From: an uncultured Burkholderiales bacterium
GTDB lineage: Bacteria; Pseudomonadota; Gammaproteobacteria; Burkholderiales; Burkholderiaceae
Length of the DNA stretch: 64,000 nt
Direction: 5' to 3'
Assembly: GCA_946480465.1 (NCBI GenBank)
Contig: CAMLJY010000028.1
Location: 1-64,000, forward strand
The first letter of the stretch is position 1. Each line of letters begins with the position of its first letter. Made by a program: the position numbers and the translations under genes. This document shows positions 49,776-58,403 of this stretch, piece by piece. The notes below the pieces were generated by a model. That model worked only from the letters and a program-made list of their open reading frames with translations, made no database searches and was not told the origin of the DNA.

Positions 49776-50718
49776 AGCGCGACACCTTCTGCATGCGGTC
49801 GATCTCCTTGCGGATCTGGACACCGAACTGCGCCGGGCTGGCCAGCTCCGACGGAAACAAGCCCAGCTGCGCCAGGCGTTCCTTCATGCCCGGCGCGCGC
49901 AAGGCCTTGCCCACGGCCGCATGCAGCCTGTTGACGATGTCTTCCGGCGTGCCGGCCGGCGCCACCAGGCCGAACCACGAGGGCACGTTGTTGCTGCCCA
50001 GATTCAGCTCGCCGAAGGTCGGGACGTCCGGCAGCATCTCCAGGCGCTGCGGCCACGACACCGCCAGTGCCCGCACCTTGCCCGACTTGATGTGCGGCAG
50101 CGACGAGGCCACCTGGTCGAAGTACGCGTGCACCTGGCCTGCGATCAGGTCCGTGATGGCCGGCGCCGCGCCGCGGTAGGGCACGTGCAGCATGAAGGTG
50201 CCGGTGGAGCTCTTGAATAGCTCGGCCCACATGTGGCCGATGGTTCCGTTGCCGGGCGATGCATAGGTCAGCTTGCCCGGGTTCGCCTTCAGCGCCGCCA
50301 GGAAGGCCGCGTAGTCCTTGATGCCCGCCGTGGCAGAGACCACCAGCACGCCGGGCGCGCGCACCAGCTCGGCCACCGGCGTGAAGCTCTTCTCGGCGTC
50401 ATACGGCAGCTGCTTGTACACGGCCGGGTTCACGCCGTGCGTGGACAGGGTGGCCACGCCCAGCGTCAGGCCGTCGGCGGGCGCGCGTGCGACCTCGGTC
50501 ATGCCGATGGAGCCACCGGCGCCGGCACGGTTCTCCACGATCACGGTCTGGCCCAGCTCCTTGCCCATCTGTTCGCCGACGGCGCGGGCCGTGATGTCGG
50601 TCGCCCCGCCCGGCGGGAAGGGCACGACCAGCCGGATCGGCCGGTTCGTTCCCTGCGCCCACGGCGCTGTCGTCGAGAGCGCCGCGCAGGCGGCGGCAAG
50701 AAGGTGGCGACGCTGCAT
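49750..50718 (-). CDS. Bug/TctC-type solute-binding protein
   Basis: 322 residues, periplasmic binding protein of tripartite tricarboxylate transport (Bug family). ATG 50718 is chosen over upstream starts because GGAG lies eight bases ahead and it begins a short signal (MQRRHLLAAACAAL). The family's RLVVPFPPGGATD motif, ENRAGAGGSIG, and LPDVPTFGELNL are present. No TctA/TctB genes are near, as is common for Bug orphans. Divergent from a LysR regulator that probably controls it. Confidence 0.92.
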   Translation of the reverse strand: MQRRHLLAAACAALSTTAPWAQGTNRPIRLVVPFPPGGATDITARAVGEQMGKELGQTVIVENRAGAGGSIGMTEVARAPADGLTLGVATLSTHGVNPAVYKQLPYDAEKSFTPVAELVRAPGVLVVSATAGIKDYAAFLAALKANPGKLTYASPGNGTIGHMWAELFKSSTGTFMLHVPYRGAAPAITDLIAGQVHAYFDQVASSLPHIKSGKVRALAVSWPQRLEMLPDVPTFGELNLGSNNVPSWFGLVAPAGTPEDIVNRLHAAVGKALRAPGMKERLAQLGLFPSELASPAQFGVQIRKEIDRMQKVSRYAKVQVDQ

Positions 50719-50814
50719 CAAAATTCTCCGTTTCGTCATGTGACGGGATGCATCTTCCGCGGCCCGCCACTCGGCGTGAAGCGACAATGCGTCAGCACAT
50801 CATTCCCATCAAGA

Positions 50815-51729
50815 ATGAACAAGCGACTGCACCCCCCAACGCACCTGCTGCGCGCCTTCGTCATGACGGCTGAGCTGCAGACCATCTCCGCCGCCGCCGC
50901 CGCGCTGCACCTGACCCAGGGCGCGGTCAGCAAGCAGGTGCTGGAACTGGAGTCCTGGCTCGGCGTTCCGCTGTTCGCGCGGGTGCGCAAGCGGCTGCAG
51001 CTGACGCCGGCCGGCCGCCGTTACCTCGAAGCCGTCGCGCCGCTGCTGCGCCAGCTGGAAGCCGCCACGCTGGACTTCATGACCAGCCCGGCCGAAGGCG
51101 GCGTGCTGCACCTGTCGGCGCTGCCGACCTTCGCATCGAAATGGCTGATCCCGAGGCTGCCGGCCTTCCAGGCCGCGCACCCGAAGGTGCTGATCCAGTT
51201 CGTGCCCTACGTGCAGGGCTACGACTTCACCCGGCCCGACCTGGACTGTGCGGTGCGCTACGGCACCGGCCCTTGGGCGGGCGCGGCGGCCGACTACCTG
51301 GCAGGGCGCGAGATGGTGCTGATCGCCCCGCCCCGCCGGCGCGGCGAAACCCCACTGAAGCGCCCGCAGGACGTGGTGCGCCACCGGCTGCTGCAGCACG
51401 TGAGCGTGCCGCAGGCCTGGAGCCACTGGTGCCAGCGGCAGGGCATCGCCGGCATCAACCCGCACGGCGGCATCCAGCTCGACCTGTACAGCGCCATCGT
51501 GCGCGCCGTGGCTGCCGGCATGGGCCTGGCGCTGGTGCCGACCTGCCTCGTGGAAGACGAACTGGCCCGCGGCGAGGTCATCGCCCCGCTGGCCGGCCAG
51601 TCCGGCCGGCTGACATCCGATACCGGTTACTTCCTGTGTTATCCCGAAAACAAGGCGACCACCGAGCCGCTGTCCCTGTTCCGCGCCTGGCTGCAGCAGC
51701 AGTGCAGCACCGGGACGCAGGCACGGTGA
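50815..51729 (+). CDS. LysR-type transcriptional regulator
   Basis: 304 residues. An N-terminal winged HTH (LLRAFVMTAELQTISAAAAALHLTQGAVSKQVLELESWLGVPLFAR) is followed by a LysR substrate-binding domain of the GcvA-like type (HLSALPTFASKWLIPRLPAFQ). The 96-bp divergent spacer to the Bug gene would hold its operator; I cannot define a clean T-N11-A box there. It presumably responds to the ligand of the adjacent binding proteins. Confidence 0.92.
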   Translation: MNKRLHPPTHLLRAFVMTAELQTISAAAAALHLTQGAVSKQVLELESWLGVPLFARVRKRLQLTPAGRRYLEAVAPLLRQLEAATLDFMTSPAEGGVLHLSALPTFASKWLIPRLPAFQAAHPKVLIQFVPYVQGYDFTRPDLDCAVRYGTGPWAGAAADYLAGREMVLIAPPRRRGETPLKRPQDVVRHRLLQHVSVPQAWSHWCQRQGIAGINPHGGIQLDLYSAIVRAVAAGMGLALVPTCLVEDELARGEVIAPLAGQSGRLTSDTGYFLCYPENKATTEPLSLFRAWLQQQCSTGTQAR

Positions 51730-51767
51730 CGCGGAACTGACGGCCCCCGCCCTCGTCCCCCCCGGGG

Positions 51768-51795
51768 CTCACCTCACCTCACCTCACCTCACCTC
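51768..51795. repeat. CTCAC pentanucleotide tandem array
   Basis: CTCAC is repeated five times in a row, followed by degenerate CTCGG/CTCGC units to about 51812. It lies in the 203-bp gap between the LysR and ohrR genes and upstream of the OhrR operators. It shows no coding potential. Confidence 0.8.
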
Positions 51796-51887
51796 GGCTC
51801 GCCTCGCCTCGCGCAGAGTCGCCCGCCCTCCGCTGTCCGTGGCCGCTGGCCGCTGGCCGCTTGTCCCTGCCGTTCGCCAGGACAATC

Positions 51888-51914
51888 CAATTTCGATTGT
51901 GAGCAATTTAATTG
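51888..51914 (+). promoter_or_regulatory. Two OhrR-type operators upstream of ohrR
   Basis: Site 2 (51904-51914) is CAATT-T-AATTG, a perfect inverted repeat matching the core of the known OhrR box (TACAATTAAATTGTA in B. subtilis). Site 1 (51888-51899) is CAAT-TTCG-ATTG. There is no such site before ohr itself, so one operator region likely controls both genes. Binding was not tested. Confidence 0.75.
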
Positions 51915-51925
51915 CGCACTACATT
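51897..51925 (+). promoter_or_regulatory. Predicted sigma70 promoter of ohrR-ohr
   Basis: TTGTGA (51897-51902), 17-base spacer, TACATT (51920-51925). The best OhrR box lies entirely in the spacer, ideal for repression. Expected transcription start is near 51932, that is, at the ATG, so the mRNA may be leaderless; no Shine-Dalgarno sequence is seen. Confidence 0.55.
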
Positions 51926-51932
51926 CACCCCC

Positions 51933-52421
51933 ATGCCGCGCCCGCCCCGCCCCGCCGAACCCGCCTCCGCCGAGTGGCTGGCGCTGGACCGCCAGCTGTG
52001 CTTCGCGATGTACTCCGCCTCGCTGGCGATGACCAAGGTCTACAAGCCGCTGCTGGCGCCGCTGGGCCTCACCTACCCGCAGTACCTGGTGATGCTGGTG
52101 CTGTGGGAAGGTGACGGCATCACCGTCAGCCAGCTCGGCGAGCGGCTGACGCTCGATTCCGGCACCCTCACCCCGCTGCTGAAGCGCCTGGAAGCGCTGG
52201 GCTTCGTGCAGCGCCTGCGCGACGCGGCGGACGAACGGCGCGTGCTGCTGCAGCTCACGCCCGCCGGCCGCCGGCTGAAGGCACGTGCCGTCGCGGTGCC
52301 GCAGGCCGTCGCCTGCGCCACCGCCTGCGACCTGTCCGAGGTCAGCGCACTGGCCCAGCAGCTGCAGCGCCTGCGCGACCGCTTGATCGACTCCATCGAT
52401 TCCTCCTCGCGGACCGCCTGA
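51933..52421 (+). CDS. ohrR: Organic-hydroperoxide-sensing MarR-family repressor OhrR
   Basis: 162 residues. The reactive Cys is at residue 23 in the diagnostic [13 protein letters not shown] motif. Cys128 and Cys132 near the C terminus are candidates for the resolving Cys of 2-Cys (Xanthomonas-type) OhrR. The winged helix ([38 protein letters not shown]) is typical MarR. Represses ohr until oxidised by organic peroxides. The start at 51933 follows predicted operators and promoter. Confidence 0.93.
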   Translation: MPRPPRPAEPASAEWLALDRQLCFAMYSASLAMTKVYKPLLAPLGLTYPQYLVMLVLWEGDGITVSQLGERLTLDSGTLTPLLKRLEALGFVQRLRDAADERRVLLQLTPAGRRLKARAVAVPQAVACATACDLSEVSALAQQLQRLRDRLIDSIDSSSRTA

Positions 52422-52473
52422 CCCCACGGCCTGGCCCCGCACCACCGACCCACCCACGAAAGGCAAGCAAGCC

Positions 52474-52899
52474 ATGGCACTCGAGAAAGTCCTGTACACC
52501 GCCACCGCCACCGCCACCGGCGGCCGCACCGGTTCCGCCAAGTCGTCCGACAACAAGCTCGAAGTCAACCTGTCCACCCCGCGCGAGCTGGGTGGCGCCG
52601 GCGGCGAAGGCACCAACCCCGAGCAGTTGTTCGCGGCCGGGTACTCGGCCTGCTTCATCGGCGCGATGAAGGCGGTGGGCGCGGCACAGAAGATCAAGGT
52701 GCCCGACGATGTCTCGATCACCTCCGACGTCGGCATCGGCCCCATCCCCGGCGGCTTCGGCATCCAGGTGGCGATGAAGATCAGCCTGCCCGGCTTCGAG
52801 CGCGAGGCGGCCGAGGCCCTGGTGGCCGCGGCGCACAAGGTGTGCCCGTACTCGAACGCCACGCGCGGAAACATCGACGTGACGCTGACCGTCGTCTGA
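52474..52899 (+). CDS. ohr: Organic hydroperoxide resistance protein Ohr
   Basis: Thiol peroxidase that reduces lipid and organic hydroperoxides, lipoyl-dependent in known members; 141 residues. The two catalytic Cys motifs are intact: [12 protein letters not shown] (peroxidatic) and [13 protein letters not shown] (resolving), with the usual [12 protein letters not shown] opening. It follows ohrR by 52 bp with no operator or promoter between, so it is expected to be co-transcribed. Confidence 0.96.
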   Translation: MALEKVLYTATATATGGRTGSAKSSDNKLEVNLSTPRELGGAGGEGTNPEQLFAAGYSACFIGAMKAVGAAQKIKVPDDVSITSDVGIGPIPGGFGIQVAMKISLPGFEREAAEALVAAAHKVCPYSNATRGNIDVTLTVV

Positions 52900-52998
52900 C
52901 GGCCGACCCGCGCCGGCTGCCCGCCGGCGCGGTCGCCCCCCCAGTGCGGAGCGGGGCCGCTGCCCATGGCGGGCAGCGGCCCCGCATCACATTCCGTT

Positions 52999-53021
52999 GG
53001 ACGCGTCTCTAACGCGCTAGG
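52999..53021. repeat. 20-bp gene-end element, copy 1
   Basis: ACGCGTCTCTAACGCGCTAG (53001-53020) matches two other copies at 61871-61890 and 63371-63390 in the pattern ACGCGTCT-N3-A-N2-CGCTAG. This copy supplies the TAG stop of ansA (opposite strand). The element can form a short GCGT-loop-ACGC hairpin. Confidence 0.75.
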
Positions 53022-53955
53022 TTCCCGGCGTCCCCAGCAGGCTCAGCATCAGGTCGATGCGCGCCTGCCAGGGCGACAGCGTGGGCGCGGCCGGCAGCGT
53101 CTCGTCCTGGACGCCGACCAGCGCACCGCCGGCGCAACGCGTGCAGCGCCACACCGGAATGCCGGCGGCCACGGCGCGGCGCAGTGCCGGCTCCATCGCC
53201 CGGTGCAAGCTGCCGTTGCCCGGCGTCGCGACGACGATGCCGTGCACGCCCGAGGCCACCAGCGCATCCACCACGCCGCCGCCACTGCCGGCATGGCCGG
53301 TCACGATCTCGACCCGCGGCCAGGAGGACGGTTCGAAGGCGATGCGCGCCACGCCGAAGGGCGAACCCACCGGCCACAGCCGGTGCCGGCGCAGGCGGCC
53401 TTCTTCCACCCGCGCGATCGGCCCGGCGTCGCCTGACGAGAAGGCATCGATGCGGTAGGTGTGCACCTTGCGCACGTCATGCGCGCTGTGCACCTGGCCG
53501 CCGAACACGACCACCACGCCGCAGGCGCCCGGCTCGCGCGCGACCACCGTCGCATCCAGCAGGTTCTGCGGTCCGTCGGCCTGCAACGCGGTGGATGGCC
53601 GCATCGCGCCGGTCAGCACCACCGGCTTGCCCGGCGCCAGTACCCGCTGCAGGAACCAGGCGGTTTCCTCCATCGTGTCGGTGCCGTGGGTGATGACGAT
53701 GCCGCAGACCTCCGGCCGCGCCAGGTGATGCTCCACCCGCTGCGCCAGGCGCTGCCAGGTGGCGTTGTCCATGTCCTTGCTGTCCAGCTGCGCGACCTGC
53801 TCCAGCTCGATCGGCGCCTGCCCCAGCTGCGGCACCGCGGCCACCAGGTCCGCCACGCTGCGCTGGGCGGCGGTGTAGCCGACGTTGTCGGCCGGATTGG
53901 AGGCCGTGCCGGCGATGGTGCCGCCGGTACCGAGGATCACGACAGTGCTTGGCAT
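53017..53955 (-). CDS. ansA: Asparaginase, type I/II (AnsA/AnsB family)
   Basis: Hydrolyses L-asparagine to aspartate and ammonia; 312 residues. The first catalytic Thr motif is at the N terminus ([12 protein letters not shown]) and the second in [11 protein letters not shown], with the Asp/Lys partners following (LTGAMRPS). There is no signal peptide, so the cytoplasmic form is likely. Its ATG lies 11 bases from the first SOS box of the divergent lexA, which may bring it under LexA control. Its stop codon lies inside the 20-bp repeat element. Confidence 0.9.
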   Translation of the reverse strand: MPSTVVILGTGGTIAGTASNPADNVGYTAAQRSVADLVAAVPQLGQAPIELEQVAQLDSKDMDNATWQRLAQRVEHHLARPEVCGIVITHGTDTMEETAWFLQRVLAPGKPVVLTGAMRPSTALQADGPQNLLDATVVAREPGACGVVVVFGGQVHSAHDVRKVHTYRIDAFSSGDAGPIARVEEGRLRRHRLWPVGSPFGVARIAFEPSSWPRVEIVTGHAGSGGGVVDALVASGVHGIVVATPGNGSLHRAMEPALRRAVAAGIPVWRCTRCAGGALVGVQDETLPAAPTLSPWQARIDLMLSLLGTPGT

Positions 53956-53977
53956 CGGGTTCTCGTCTGGATAAAAA
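53949..53977 (+). promoter_or_regulatory. Predicted lexA promoter
   Basis: TTGGCA (53949-53954), exact 17-base spacer, TAAAAA (53972-53977). The -35 overlaps the ansA start codon on the opposite strand, and the -10 lies inside SOS box 1. Transcription would start near 53984, leaving a 92-base leader. Confidence 0.55.
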
Positions 53978-53982
53978 TACAG
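53967..53982. promoter_or_regulatory. SOS (LexA) box 1
   Basis: CTG-GATAAAAATA-CAG, a perfect CTG-N10-CAG match with the AT-rich centre expected of proteobacterial LexA boxes. It covers the predicted lexA -10. Confidence 0.85.
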
Positions 53983-53986
53983 GATA

Positions 53987-54002
53987 CTGGATGGATTCGC
54001 AG
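53987..54002. promoter_or_regulatory. SOS (LexA) box 2
   Basis: CTG-GATGGATTCG-CAG, again CTG-N10-CAG with a less AT-rich centre, 20 bases downstream of box 1 (two helical turns). Tandem boxes before lexA are known in E. coli and allow cooperative autorepression. Confidence 0.8.
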
Positions 54003-54075
54003 GGGTTGGCCGCACGGCGGATCCGGCCCCTGCGCAAAAGCCCCGCCGACCGACCGAGAACCCGAAGGACGCTCC

Positions 54076-54756
54076 ATGGAAGAAGGCCCCAAGCTCACCG
54101 CCCGCCAGCAGCAGATTCTCGATCTGGTGCAAAGCGCCATCGAACGCACCGGCGCCCCGCCCACGCGGGCCGAGATCGCGTCCGAGCTCGGCTTCCGTTC
54201 CGCCAACGCGGCCGAAGAGCACCTGCAGGCGCTGGCGCGCAAGGGCGTGATCGAACTGGTGGGCGGCACCTCGCGCGGCATTCGTCTGCGTTCCGACACC
54301 TTGCGAGCCTTGAATGAGGCCCGCGGCAAGCAATTCTCGCTGCCCCTGCCGAGCCTGGCCCAGCTGACGCTGCCGCTGGTCGGCCGCGTGGCGGCCGGCA
54401 GCCCCATCCTCGCGCAGGAACACATCGACCAGACCTTCGTCGTCGAAGCCTCGATGTTCCCGCGCAAGCCCGACTACCTGCTGCGCGTGCGCGGCATGAG
54501 CATGCGCGATGCCGGCATCCTCGACGGCGACCTGCTCGCCGTGCAGCGCGCCACCGACGCCAAGAACGGCCAGATCGTCGTCGCGCGACTGGGCGACGAC
54601 GTCACGGTCAAGCGCCTGCGCCGCACCCGCCAGGCGATCGAGCTGCTGCCGGAGAACCCCGACTACGAGACCATCGTCGTGCCGACCGACGGCGAGGTCG
54701 ACTTCCAGCTCGAAGGCATCGCGGTCGGCCTGATCCGCAACACGATGCTGATGTGA
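54076..54756 (+). CDS. lexA: SOS repressor LexA
   Basis: Repressor of the DNA-damage regulon, 226 residues. A winged HTH ([38 protein letters not shown]) is followed by the self-cleavage Ala-Gly bond in GRVAAGSPI, the catalytic Ser in GMSMRDAGI, and the Lys in DDVTVKRLR. Two SOS boxes upstream show autoregulation. The next gene begins within its stop codon (TGATG). Confidence 0.97.
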   Translation: MEEGPKLTARQQQILDLVQSAIERTGAPPTRAEIASELGFRSANAAEEHLQALARKGVIELVGGTSRGIRLRSDTLRALNEARGKQFSLPLPSLAQLTLPLVGRVAAGSPILAQEHIDQTFVVEASMFPRKPDYLLRVRGMSMRDAGILDGDLLAVQRATDAKNGQIVVARLGDDVTVKRLRRTRQAIELLPENPDYETIVVPTDGEVDFQLEGIAVGLIRNTMLM

Positions 54757-55232
54757 TGGCGACCGCGCAGCAGCCCAACCGGCCCAGCCGGGCCACCGCT
54801 CGTCCCAGGCAGGCCGCGCTGCCTCCCGGCCAGCCCATCTGCCAACCGCCCCGCCAGCCGATCTCCCCGTCGACCTCACAGCCTGCCCGCCATCCGGCGA
54901 CGCCGTCGCGGACCCGGCCCAAGCCGATGCGCACCACCGTCAAGTCACCCAAGGCCGCGTGCGCCGCCGATTGCACCGAGCTGGAACAACTGCCCAACGT
55001 CGGCCCCGCAATGGCAGCCGACCTGCGCGCGCTGGGCATCCGGCACCCGCGCGAGCTGGCGCACCGCGACGCCTTCGTGCTGTACCAGGCGCTGTGCGCC
55101 CACACGGGCAAGCGCCAGGACCCCTGCGTGCTGGACACCTTCATGGCCGCCACCGATTTCATGCGCGGGGCCGCGCCGGCTCCGTGGTGGACGTACACGG
55201 CGCAGCGCAAACTGCTGTACGGCACGGTCTGA
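54756..55232 (+). CDS. Helix-hairpin-helix protein (Cdd1-like), LexA-coupled
   Basis: 158 residues from ATG 54756, whose first base is the last base of the lexA stop. The first 58 residues are low-complexity Pro/Arg/Gln and may be untranslated; ATG 54927 gives a 101-residue core with the better family match. The core has CAADC, a helix-hairpin-helix (LEQLPNVGPAMAADLRALGI), then FVLYQALCAHTGKRQDPCVLD and a PWW-T end, the pattern of Cdd1-type 'pathogenicity locus' proteins. DNA-binding role inferred. Confidence 0.75.
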   Translation: MATAQQPNRPSRATARPRQAALPPGQPICQPPRQPISPSTSQPARHPATPSRTRPKPMRTTVKSPKAACAADCTELEQLPNVGPAMAADLRALGIRHPRELAHRDAFVLYQALCAHTGKRQDPCVLDTFMAATDFMRGAAPAPWWTYTAQRKLLYGTV

Positions 55233-55246
55233 AGCCCGCCGGGCGA

Positions 55247-55299
55247 GCAGAACCCGCGCCTGGCGCACCAGGGGCTGCCCCGCGTGGCCCCCGTTCTGC
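55247..55299. terminator. Possible hairpin between convergent genes
   Basis: Outer arms gcagaac / gttctgc enclose an inner cctggcgcaccagg dyad, in the 82-bp gap between the HHH gene and the convergent acylase gene. No T-tract. Weak evidence. Confidence 0.35.
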
Positions 55300-55314
55300 C
55301 GCTCATATTGCGCG

Positions 55315-57744
55315 TCAACGCGCGGGTGAGATCGTGAGCACCGCCTTCGGCGCGGCCTGCGGCCACAACGGCAGGTCCTGCACCTTCACCCAGCGCGGCA
55401 GCAGGTCGCGGTAGTGCGCTGACCAGGGCAGCCCGCTCTGCCCGGTGTTGTGCATGACGCGTGAGCGGCTGCGGTCGCCCAAGTCGTACAGCGCGCGCAG
55501 GCTCGGGCCGTGTTCATCCAGGTAGTGCTCGCCGGTCACGCTGTCGGCCCTCAGGGTCACGCGGCCGACGTTGACCGTGTAGGTGTCCCCGCCCACCGGC
55601 GCGCGCAGCTCGAAGAAGCGCGCCAGCGGCTTCACCTTCGAGAAGGGCCGGTGCTCGGCCCGTGCCTGGTGGGCACGTCCCCACTGCCAGGCAGCCGGGT
55701 CCGGCCCCTGCAGCGCCTGCAGCTCGTCCAGCGCCGCATCCAGCGCAGCGCCAGCCTGTTGCAGGCAGGTCTCGCCGGCCGGCGTGCGCTGGTCGTCGCA
55801 CCAGCTGCCGTCATCGCGCTCGAGGATGCTGTCCACCGCGTCGAAGAAGCTGCGGCTGCCGATGTGCTTGTCCGGCACCACGCGCAGATCGTCCCCGATC
55901 ACCCGCAGCGTGAAGTGGCGCATCCAGGCCCAGTAGATCAGCGGCGCGGCCCGGTCGGCCGACATCGTGCCGTCGAAGCCAGCCAGCTGCTGCTGCGCAG
56001 CGGCCGCCAGCGCGTGCTTCGATGGCGCACGCCGCAGCCACTCGAGGCCGCGCGGCGCGGCCAGCGACTTCTCGTCGGCCTGCAGGCGGCGCAGGTCGTC
56101 CAGGCTGTGCCGGGGCCTGGACTCCAGCCACTGTTCGATGCGGTTCTGCCGGTGCGGCAGTGCCCAGCTGCTGGAGATGAAGGCCGGGTGATCCGCAGGC
56201 ACCACGCGCTGGTTGGCGGTGGCGATCGCGCCGTCGGACGGCTCCCGCTGCTGCGGCAGCAGATCGAAAGGCAGCCAGCCACCCCAGTCGTAGCGCGGGT
56301 CCCAGCCTGGCGCGGGTGCCAGGCCCATCAGGTCGTTGTCCGGGTGGCGCAAGGGCACGCGGGCCGGTGCGACGAAGGCGATGCGGCCGCCGGCATCGGC
56401 CACCACCATGTTCTGCATCGGCGCCACCCAGCCCTTGGCCGCTTCGATGAACTCGTCGACCGAGGCCGCGCGGTTCATGCGCAGCGAGGCGCCGACCTGG
56501 TCCGTCTCGGGGTCCAGCGCGGTCCATCGCATCGCGATCGCGTAGCCTGGCCGGCCCTTGGTCCCGAGCAGGTCGGCGGTGACACCGGCGTCCGAGATCA
56601 CGGGGCCGTGGCGGGTGCTGCGCACGGTCATCGTCACGTCGGCCTGGCCCTTGATGCGGATGGTCTCCTGCCGCGTCTCGAAGCGGGTCCAGCCATCGGG
56701 CGTCTGGTACTGCGACGGGTCGTCGGGCTTGATGCGCTCCAGGTACAGGTCCTGCACGTCGGGTCCGGTGTTGGTGTAGCCCCAGGCCACCTGCGCGTTC
56801 TGTCCCAGCACCACGCCGGGCAGGCCCGGCAGCGTGGCGCCGGCCACGTCGTAGCCCGGCGCCTTCAGCCGCGCGAAGTACCACAGCGCCGGCGCCGACA
56901 ACTTCAGGTGCGGGTCGTTCGCCAGCAGCGGCTTGCCGGTGGTCGTGCGTTCTCCGGACAGCACCCAGTTGTTCGAGCCCACGCCCTCGATGCCCGATTC
57001 GGGCGCCGCCGCCAGCAGGCGGCTGCTCATCGCGTCGATCGCAGCCACCTCGGCATCCAGCTTCAGCGAGCGGTACAGCGCGGGATAGTCCAGCACCTCA
57101 GGGGGCGCATCGCCCGGATACGGCGGCAGCAACTGGTCGATGCGGGCCTTGTCCATGCGCAGCGCCAGCCGCAGGCGCAGCAGCTCGGTCGACCAGTTCC
57201 CGCCCAGGTCCCAGGCCATCATGATCGACCAGGCCAGGCTGTCGACCGGCGTCCAGGGCTCCGGCTTCAGGCCGAGGATCAGGAACTCCGGCGGCCGGGC
57301 ACCGAGGCCGTCGCGCAGCACCGCATTGATGCCCTCGGCATAGGCTTCCAGCGCCGCACGCGCCTCGCCCTGCGTCTGCGCCCACTGGGCCTCGGCGGCC
57401 CGCCGCACGGCCAGCGCGCGCAGGAAGCGGTCGGCATCCAGCGCCGCGGGACCGAAGGCCTCGGCCAGCCGGCCGGATGCGATGCGCTTGTGCGTTTCCA
57501 GCTGCCACAGCCGGTCCTGCGCATGGACGACGCCGAGGCCGAAGAACAGGTCATGGGCATTCGCTGCCTGGATGGTGGGGATGCCGTCGACGTCGCGCTC
57601 GATGCGCAACTCGGCCTGGGCACCGCGCAGGGCCAGGGTGCCCGAGATCTTCGGCTGCGCCAGCGCCATGTAGGCCCCGACGGCCGTGGCACCGGCCAGC
57701 AGCAGGAGTAACAGGGCCCACGCCCCGCGTCGGATCCACTTCAT
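55315..57744 (-). CDS. Penicillin acylase family (Ntn-hydrolase) exported enzyme
   Basis: 809 residues, normally processed into alpha and beta chains. The ATG at 57744 begins an N-terminal signal/anchor helix (WALLLLLLAGATAVGAYM). The alpha part has RDVDGIPTIQAANAHDLFFGLGVVHAQDRLWQ. The beta chain would start at Ser257 in the autoprocessing motif VGSNNWVLSG, with the later His/Asn elements of the family. Acts in the periplasm or at the membrane on amides such as beta-lactam side chains, acyl-homoserine lactones or other acyl amides; the substrate cannot be told from sequence. Confidence 0.9.
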   Translation of the reverse strand: MKWIRRGAWALLLLLLAGATAVGAYMALAQPKISGTLALRGAQAELRIERDVDGIPTIQAANAHDLFFGLGVVHAQDRLWQLETHKRIASGRLAEAFGPAALDADRFLRALAVRRAAEAQWAQTQGEARAALEAYAEGINAVLRDGLGARPPEFLILGLKPEPWTPVDSLAWSIMMAWDLGGNWSTELLRLRLALRMDKARIDQLLPPYPGDAPPEVLDYPALYRSLKLDAEVAAIDAMSSRLLAAAPESGIEGVGSNNWVLSGERTTTGKPLLANDPHLKLSAPALWYFARLKAPGYDVAGATLPGLPGVVLGQNAQVAWGYTNTGPDVQDLYLERIKPDDPSQYQTPDGWTRFETRQETIRIKGQADVTMTVRSTRHGPVISDAGVTADLLGTKGRPGYAIAMRWTALDPETDQVGASLRMNRAASVDEFIEAAKGWVAPMQNMVVADAGGRIAFVAPARVPLRHPDNDLMGLAPAPGWDPRYDWGGWLPFDLLPQQREPSDGAIATANQRVVPADHPAFISSSWALPHRQNRIEQWLESRPRHSLDDLRRLQADEKSLAAPRGLEWLRRAPSKHALAAAAQQQLAGFDGTMSADRAAPLIYWAWMRHFTLRVIGDDLRVVPDKHIGSRSFFDAVDSILERDDGSWCDDQRTPAGETCLQQAGAALDAALDELQALQGPDPAAWQWGRAHQARAEHRPFSKVKPLARFFELRAPVGGDTYTVNVGRVTLRADSVTGEHYLDEHGPSLRALYDLGDRSRSRVMHNTGQSGLPWSAHYRDLLPRWVKVQDLPLWPQAAPKAVLTISPAR

Positions 57745-57896
57745 CGTGCGTATGTCTCCTCGAGAGTCGGCGGAGCGTAGCAGCCGAGGCCGGCGCCCAA
57801 ATGCCGGGCCTTCCCGGGGCTGTTCGCCGCTTCGGACCGGCCCGCCGTTCGAACAATTCGCTACAGCTGACCGGTCCTCCTGTCGATAACCGTGAC

Positions 57897-58379
57897 ATGA
57901 ACACGCTTCACCACCTCTTGCCACGCTGGGCCACCCGCTCGCCGGCCGGGCGTGACAGCGTCATTTCGAACTGGCTGCGCAGCACCTTCGGCGGCGCGCC
58001 GAGCGCGCAGCACTCCCGCGTCGAGGTCTGCCCGCCGGCGCTGTGGCCGTCGTCGCTGAGCTTCTGGGGCCGCGCCAGGCGCTGGCTGGAGCGTTCACCG
58101 TGGATGCCGGAGGACCACCGCCCGGTCAACCGGCTGGCGCTGGTCAAGCAGGAGTTCCATGGCAGCCTGCTGGGCCTGGACTCGCCCGAGGTCTCGGCGC
58201 TGCGCGATCGCATCGAGCGTGCCCGCTCGCTGCGCGAACTGTGGCACCTGCGCTCGGTGCTCTACGGCCTGCTGGCCACCGGCTTCGACCAGCTCGAGGC
58301 CGAACGCCAGATGGCGCGGCTGAACCGCCACTTCCCCACCCGGGCGCCGCGCGCCGGCGTGGCGACACCGCTGCACTGA
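57897..58379 (+). CDS. Unknown protein, paralogue A of a tandem pair
   Basis: 160 residues, function not recognised. No signal peptide or membrane helix. The C-terminal half is helical with SLRELWHLRSVLYGLLATGFDQLEAERQMARLNRHFP. The next gene ends similarly (VDLWLLRGAVYAALDGD ... HWNLHQALDAVFP), so the two look like diverged duplicates. It starts 152 bp from the divergent acylase; the paralogue follows 24 bp downstream. Confidence 0.65.
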   Translation: MNTLHHLLPRWATRSPAGRDSVISNWLRSTFGGAPSAQHSRVEVCPPALWPSSLSFWGRARRWLERSPWMPEDHRPVNRLALVKQEFHGSLLGLDSPEVSALRDRIERARSLRELWHLRSVLYGLLATGFDQLEAERQMARLNRHFPTRAPRAGVATPLH

Positions 58380-58403
58380 CGCGCAGCGGACCGGCATCCA
58401 CGC

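Noticed and set aside
55510..57711. 733-codon frame antisense to the acylase gene
   Set aside because: Shadow of the penicillin-acylase gene; no recognisable motif and Arg/Val/Gln bias typical of such mirrors.
55315..57744. Calling the acylase a quorum-quenching AHL acylase
   Set aside because: The Ntn-hydrolase family is clear but its substrate pocket cannot be read from sequence.
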